Of a DNA stretch of 9,031 bases, positions 5,406 to 9,031 are shown one piece after another. This DNA is from Candidatus Methylarchaceae archaeon HK01M. Its GTDB lineage: Archaea; Thermoproteota; Nitrososphaeria; Nitrososphaerales; JACAEJ01. The DNA is taken from positions 1 to 9,031 of the forward strand of contig JAKLZD010000077.1 of the NCBI GenBank assembly GCA_024256245.1, written 5' to 3'. Numbering within the stretch: the first letter of the stretch is position 1; each line of letters starts with the position of its first letter. A model generated the notes under the pieces. That model made no database searches. It was given only the letters and a program-made list of their open reading frames with translations, and was not told the DNA's origin. Position numbers and translations under genes: made by a program.

Positions 5406-6653
5406 TTACGATCTTCTTTCATATTCCTTTAAGATCGTATCGATTATCCTCTTTGCAACGATCTGTTTTGATGAGAGGGGGATATTAATGATATTACGGG
5501 TGCTGTTTATTATAAATACCTTATTGGTATCAGTCCCAAAACCAGCACCTTCCCAGCTCAGATCATTTGCTACTACAATATCTGCCTTCAACGTCTTCAA
5601 AAGCTCATAGGCTTTATCGGTGAGTTCTTCTTCTGATAATCTATATTCTGCTTTAAAGGCGACCAAAAATATCTTAGGAGAAGACTCTCTAGCCTTTTCG
5701 ATTATCTTTGGCAGAGGTTTGAGCTTGATATTCAACTCATCGACTCGGCTCGACAGTTTGCGATCATGCTTTGTTTCAGGGATGAAATCTTCGACAGCAC
5801 TGGCAGATATTAGCATATCATATTCTTCAACTCTGAGCTCAGAGATCACTACATCGTGCATCTCTTCAGTGGTCTCCACATCTATGACTTTTGCTCCCTG
5901 AGGGTGGGGCACTATCCCACGACCGTAAATCAAAGTGACTTCGGCACCTCTCCTTAAGGCTTCAATAGCTATAGCAACTCCCATCTTTCCAGAGCTCTTA
6001 TTAGTTATGATCCTGATGGGGTCGATATACTCCAAGGTCGGACCTGCTGTTACCAAGACCCTGATCCCTTTCATATCCTTGACCGATAGCTTTCTGATGA
6101 CAGCCTCGACTATATCGTCTACACTCACCATCTTCGCCTTACCTTCTTCTATTCTTGGACTAATGAACTCTACGCCCAAGGAAAGGAGCTTCTTGATGTT
6201 CTCACTCAATATAGAATTGTCATATAAGGATTCATGCATGGTTGGGACTATGATTACAGGTATCTTTGACCCAAAGGCTGTTGAAACAACGGTAGTGACA
6301 GCTGTATCATCTATACCACATGAAATCTTGCTTATTGTATTCGCAGTAGCAGGGGAGACGAGCACCAGATCAGATTTATTCTTATGTAATCCAGCCAGGG
6401 CTATATGCTCTATCTTACCAGTCAATTCTGTCACTACCGGATTTCCAGTAGCCCATTCCATTAGGTTTGGATGTATGATCTCTTGGGCTTTTTGAGACAT
6501 TACAGCATAGACTTCAGCTCCATGCCTCATAAGTTCACGAGCTATCTTCGGGCATTCAGATGCAGAAACGCTGCCCGTTACGCATAGGGCTACCTTCTTA
6601 CCCTTTAGCTCTCGTCCCTTTGTACCTATTATGTCTTTAGAAGGATGAATCAT
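5406..6653 (-). CDS. coaBC: Bifunctional phosphopantothenoylcysteine synthetase/decarboxylase
   Basis: CoaB condenses 4'-phosphopantothenate with cysteine using CTP, and CoaC decarboxylates the product with FMN to 4'-phosphopantetheine. The 415-residue protein has both domains in the usual order. CoaC (about 18-190) shows VTGSVSASECPKIAREL (25-41), the catalytic-type His83 in EHIAL, PATANT (101-106) and PTMHESLYDN (137-146) where bacterial enzymes have PxMNxxMW. CoaB (about 197-412) shows TAGPTLEYIDPIRIITNKSS (202-221) followed by GKMG, with Asn218 of the acyl-cytidylate site, ISASAVEDF (282-290), Lys299 in RKLSS and the segment LKPLPKII. The CoaC lid, which carries a catalytic Cys in E. coli (Cys158), reads PRIEEGKAKM here with no Cys. 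The ATG at 6653 follows panB by 20 nt, with a weak purine-rich AGGCGG (complement of 6659-6664) ahead of it. It is the last gene of the visible cluster. The function call is firm from the two domain signatures. Confidence 0.95.
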   Translation of the reverse strand: MIHPSKDIIGTKGRELKGKKVALCVTGSVSASECPKIARELMRHGAEVYAVMSQKAQEIIHPNLMEWATGNPVVTELTGKIEHIALAGLHKNKSDLVLVSPATANTISKISCGIDDTAVTTVVSTAFGSKIPVIIVPTMHESLYDNSILSENIKKLLSLGVEFISPRIEEGKAKMVSVDDIVEAVIRKLSVKDMKGIRVLVTAGPTLEYIDPIRIITNKSSGKMGVAIAIEALRRGAEVTLIYGRGIVPHPQGAKVIDVETTEEMHDVVISELRVEEYDMLISASAVEDFIPETKHDRKLSSRVDELNIKLKPLPKIIEKARESSPKIFLVAFKAEYRLSEEELTDKAYELLKTLKADIVVANDLSWEGAGFGTDTNKVFIINSTRNIINIPLSSKQIVAKRIIDTILKEYERRS

Positions 6654-6673
6654 GAATACCGCCTTTTACATGC

Positions 6674-7543
6674 TTACTCCTTCTTAATTGATTGTTGAAG
6701 TTTATCAAACTCAGACTTATCCATATGATAACAGTGCTGATCGGCTGGAAATATGCCTTTCTGGACTTCTTCGCTATATGTCTCCAAGGCCTTAAGAATC
6801 TCTTCATATAGTTGGGCATACCTTTTTACAAACTTTGGCACGAATCTATCGAATAAGCCAAGGAGATCGTGTAACACAAGTACTTGCCCATCACAATATG
6901 GACCTGCTCCTATTCCTATGAGAGGAACATTTACTTTATTGGAGATCATCCTCGTAACTTCAGTTGTTATAGACTCAAGCACTATCGAGAAGGTACCAGA
7001 ATCTTCGAGAGACTCTGCATCTCGAATTATCCTCATGGCTTCTACTGCCTCTTTTCCCCTTACTTTGTAACCGCTGAACAAGGTAGCTGTCTGAGGGGTC
7101 AGGCCCACATGCCCCATCACGGGTATCCCTGCATCGATGATAGACTTGACAGTATCCTTTATTATGACCCCACCTTCAAGCTTTACAGCATCACAACCTC
7201 CCTCTTTTATGAATCGGCCTGCATTCTTGATGGCATCCTCTTTCCCTATATTGAAGGACATGAAGGGCATATCGCCCACTATGAGAGAACGTTTTACCCC
7301 TCTCTTTACAGCCTTGCAGTGGTGTATCATCTCATCCATGGTGATAGGTATAGTAGAATCGTATCCCAAGACTACCATGCTACAGGTATCGCCGACAAGT
7401 ATGATATCTATACCAGCCTTATCTGCCAGAAGGGCTGTAGGGTAGTCGTAGGCAGTGACGGCCGTAATCTTCCTCTTTTCTTCTTTTATCCTTAATATAT
7501 CTGCGATGGTAAGTTTTACCTTTTCCATTCCCATCATCTTCAT
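6674..7543 (-). CDS. panB: 3-methyl-2-oxobutanoate hydroxymethyltransferase (ketopantoate synthesis)
   Basis: PanB transfers a hydroxymethyl group from 5,10-methylene-tetrahydropterin to 2-oxoisovalerate, giving ketopantoate, the first committed step towards pantoate and coenzyme A. The 289-residue protein has the TIM-barrel signatures TAYDYPTALLADKAG (30-44), ILVGDTCSMVVLGYDST (48-64) with metal-binding Asp52, GDMPF with Asp91, KLEGG with Glu123, GHVGLTPQ (144-151), the catalytic-type Glu190 in VLESITTE, and GIGAGPYCDGQVLVLHD (210-226). The C-terminal ADQHCYHMD is typical of archaeal forms. The ATG at 7543 overlaps the decarboxylase stop by 4 nt (ATGA), indicating translational coupling. The N-terminus MKMMGMEKVK also offers starts at Met3, Met4 or Met6; family alignment would tolerate Met6, but the ATGA overlap favours the first. 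The pterin carrier used in this organism (tetrahydrofolate or tetrahydromethanopterin type) cannot be read from the sequence. Confidence 0.95.
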   Translation of the reverse strand: MKMMGMEKVKLTIADILRIKEEKRKITAVTAYDYPTALLADKAGIDIILVGDTCSMVVLGYDSTIPITMDEMIHHCKAVKRGVKRSLIVGDMPFMSFNIGKEDAIKNAGRFIKEGGCDAVKLEGGVIIKDTVKSIIDAGIPVMGHVGLTPQTATLFSGYKVRGKEAVEAMRIIRDAESLEDSGTFSIVLESITTEVTRMISNKVNVPLIGIGAGPYCDGQVLVLHDLLGLFDRFVPKFVKRYAQLYEEILKALETYSEEVQKGIFPADQHCYHMDKSEFDKLQQSIKKE

Positions 7544-8694
7544 AAAGATACTTCTAAATCGGATAAAAATCTCAAGATATGCTTCTTCTTAAGGTGAGGC
7601 ATCATAACCAATCTTATATAATTCGAGGTAAAGGAGATAGCCCATCCCTTTTGCTTCAATCTATCTGCCAATCTTTTAGGCCCTACAGACGGCGAAGCCA
7701 AACCAACTATGTTCATGGTAGGCTTTATTATTGGATATACCTTCTTCGTTCGCTCAACCTTTTTGACGACCATATTTGTCAGTTCCATACATCTTTTGAC
7801 TACCTTCTGGTATCCTTCTCGACCCATGTGTTTAAGGAGGGCCCAGACAGCCACTGCTGATGCACCACACCTTGTACCCAGAATTGTATGTTGGGTTACT
7901 CCTCCAAGGGATAGGTAAGGGGCTCTTACGCCTACAACACTCATAAAATCTGAATCCCTAAATAGTATCCCGCCTGCAGGTATGGGAGCAAGGCCCATCT
8001 TATGAGGATCGGCTGTGATAGAGCAGACACCTTTAAACTTGAAGTCGAAATCTGGAGAATCGTAGCCGATATCCCTTAAGAAGGGGAGGACAAAACCTCC
8101 AAAAGATGCATCTACATGAAGGTATATGTCACGATCTAAGGCTATCTCCGAGAGATCGGATATAGGATCTACAACCCCCAATTCGGTCGATCCTGCTACA
8201 CCTACGATGGCCACCGTATTCCTGGTTATGGCTTCTTTTACGGCTTTTATATCGACTTGAAAGTTCTCATCAAGCCTAACCTTCAACAACCGAAGTCCAA
8301 GAAGGTCTGCAGCTTTATCGAAGGAGAAATGTGCCGATTTTGGGACTATGACTTCAGGTCTATCCTTTTTAGATAGATTCCTTGCTACTCTCAGAGCGGT
8401 CAAGTTCGCTTCAGTCCCCCCTGAGACTATGTAACCTATGGCATCTGGTTTTGAGAGTAACGATCCTATCATACTTATGGCTTCTCTCTCGAGCTTTGCA
8501 GTTCCAGGAAAGAGATGTAGATCACCAAGGTTCTTCTCCATGGACTTGGAATAGACCATCTTCGCAAATGGATGGGGGGACGTGCACATCGAGCCAAGGA
8601 TTCTTCCAAAACCGTAATTCATGTCCTCTTGGAGATACTCATCAAGTAATTTTAAAACGATCTCCTTCGGCAGGCCTTTTTGATCCACGATCAA
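7540..8694 (-). CDS. mfnA: PLP-dependent group II decarboxylase, MfnA-like; probable L-aspartate 1-decarboxylase for beta-alanine
   Basis: Archaeal MfnA-family enzymes decarboxylate L-tyrosine (methanofuran pathway) or L-aspartate to beta-alanine (coenzyme A pathway). The 384-residue protein has RILGSMCTSPHPFA (31-44), NLGDLHLFPGT (55-65), SGGTEANLTALR (91-102), SAHFSFDKAADLL (120-132) with His122 as the likely PLP-stacking residue, HVDASFGG (193-200) with Asp195, and ITADPHKMGLAPIPAGG (226-242) with the Schiff-base Lys232. Length is normal for the archaeal family. The start is TTG at 8694, six nt after AGGTGA (complement of 8701-8706); the GTG at 8688 is a poorer fit. It lies 26 nt after phosphopantothenate synthetase, whose substrate is beta-alanine, and overlaps panB by 4 nt. 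That context favours the aspartate activity, as known for the Thermococcus kodakarensis homologue. Substrate choice remains an inference because the family label covers both reactions. Confidence 0.92.
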   Translation of the reverse strand: MIVDQKGLPKEIVLKLLDEYLQEDMNYGFGRILGSMCTSPHPFAKMVYSKSMEKNLGDLHLFPGTAKLEREAISMIGSLLSKPDAIGYIVSGGTEANLTALRVARNLSKKDRPEVIVPKSAHFSFDKAADLLGLRLLKVRLDENFQVDIKAVKEAITRNTVAIVGVAGSTELGVVDPISDLSEIALDRDIYLHVDASFGGFVLPFLRDIGYDSPDFDFKFKGVCSITADPHKMGLAPIPAGGILFRDSDFMSVVGVRAPYLSLGGVTQHTILGTRCGASAVAVWALLKHMGREGYQKVVKRCMELTNMVVKKVERTKKVYPIIKPTMNIVGLASPSVGPKRLADRLKQKGWAISFTSNYIRLVMMPHLKKKHILRFLSDLEVSL

Positions 8695-8700
8695 CTGAAT

Positions 8701-8706
8701 TCACCT
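8701..8706 (-). promoter_or_regulatory. Shine-Dalgarno site for the TTG-started decarboxylase
   Basis: AGGTGA on the minus strand lies six nt before the TTG at 8694, an ideal spacing. No ATG exists near this N-terminus, so the site decides the start. It sits in the 26-bp spacer after the phosphopantothenate synthetase stop, supporting translation from a polycistronic message. Confidence 0.6.
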
Positions 8707-8720
8707 AATCTCTATGAATT

Positions 8721-9031
8721 TTAGATACCTGAAGATCGTCCTAGGGCGTCTGGATAAAGTTCGTTTCTTTCCGTGATCTCCATCAACCTCTTAGCTGCGA
8801 ATCTGTTACATTTTCTCAAGTTCTTTTCATTATCAAATCTCTTAATAATCCTCCAGAGCTCTCGTTTACTCTTGAGTTTTAGCCTTTGAACTTCTTTGAT
8901 GAGTAGAGGGATAGCACGAACTATATTGTCTACGATTGTGATAGAGGCATGCCGTGCTGTACGTGAGAGGGGGTTGAGGTCGACGGCTATAACACTCTTA
9001 CCCATTCTACGAAGAGCTTCTGTTCTATCAC
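8721..9031 (-). CDS. 4-phosphopantoate--beta-alanine ligase (phosphopantothenate synthetase), C-terminal part
   Basis: This archaeal enzyme joins 4-phosphopantoate and beta-alanine with ATP to give 4'-phosphopantothenate, replacing the bacterial PanC/CoaA route. The last 102 residues are visible; the 5' part runs off the right edge. The reading is open to the window end: DRTEALRRMGKSVIAVDLNP, then LSRTARHASITIVDNIVRAI followed by PLLIKEVQRLK. The stretches EALRRMGK, AVDLNPLSRTAR and TIVDNIVRA are hallmarks of this family (formerly DUF137). The internal ATG at 9005 is not the true start because family sequence continues upstream of it. It is the first visible gene of the coenzyme A cluster. 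Pantoate kinase, which makes its substrate, may lie just beyond the edge; that is a prediction only. Confidence 0.9.
   Translation of the reverse strand, partial: DRTEALRRMGKSVIAVDLNPLSRTARHASITIVDNIVRAIPLLIKEVQRLKLKSKRELWRIIKRFDNEKNLRKCNRFAAKRLMEITERNELYPDALGRSSGI

Noticed and set aside
5935..6495. A 186-codon plus-strand ORF opposite coaBC
   Set aside because: It lies entirely inside coaBC, which is intact and well supported. The antisense product shows no recognisable domain.
6884..7495. A 203-codon plus-strand ORF opposite panB
   Set aside because: It is the antisense shadow of panB, whose protein has complete family motifs in the minus frame. The plus-strand translation is unlike any protein I recognise and has the composition of a shadow frame.
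7528..7543. panB starting at Met6 (7528) instead of Met1
   Set aside because: It is possible by family length, but the ATGA overlap with the preceding stop gives a direct coupling signal for the start at 7543.
1..9031. CRISPR array, tRNA, rRNA or insertion sequence
   Set aside because: I saw no regularly spaced repeats, no tRNA-like T-arm or CCA context, no rRNA core sequence and no transposase or terminal inverted repeats.

Overview
The window looks archaeal. It carries an archaeal-type coenzyme A biosynthesis cluster (phosphopantothenate synthetase, a group II PLP decarboxylase, PanB, CoaBC). Several starts sit 25-30 nt downstream of TATA-like boxes with no Shine-Dalgarno, as in leaderless archaeal transcripts, and TTG and GTG starts are common. 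I cannot assign a phylum from sequence alone. The DNA is moderately AT-rich with strongly AT-rich intergenic regions.

Layout, left to right. (1) 1-1744, minus strand: the N-terminal part of an SMC-type ATPase (head N-half, first coiled-coil arm, start of the hinge), running off the left edge. (2) 1745-2031: an AT-rich divergent regulatory region. (3) 2032-3105, plus strand: an M24 metallopeptidase of the Xaa-Pro dipeptidase type, ending 10 bp from a convergent gene. (4) 3116-4976: an arsenic-response locus. An ArsR-type repressor and a small four-cysteine protein run on the minus strand, diverging from an ACR3-type arsenite efflux permease on the plus strand. The 58-bp arsR/acr3 spacer holds an operator-like dyad and a palindromic TATA element that could serve both directions. 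(5) 4977-5405: mostly non-coding, but it holds a decayed fragment of a second, different acr3 gene. (6) 5406-9031, minus strand: four tightly packed genes in the transcription order pps (partial) - decarboxylase - panB - coaBC.

The right-hand cluster makes biochemical sense as one operon. PanB makes ketopantoate, the decarboxylase probably makes beta-alanine from aspartate, phosphopantothenate synthetase joins phosphopantoate to beta-alanine, and CoaBC adds cysteine and decarboxylates to 4'-phosphopantetheine. Ketopantoate reductase and pantoate kinase are not in view and may lie beyond the right edge or elsewhere.

I see no tRNA, rRNA, CRISPR array, insertion sequence or defence system. The points most worth a second look are the arsR-linked cysteine protein, the degenerate acr3 copy, the shared palindromic promoter and the operon-based assignment of the decarboxylase. 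I found no clear evidence of a wholly new system.
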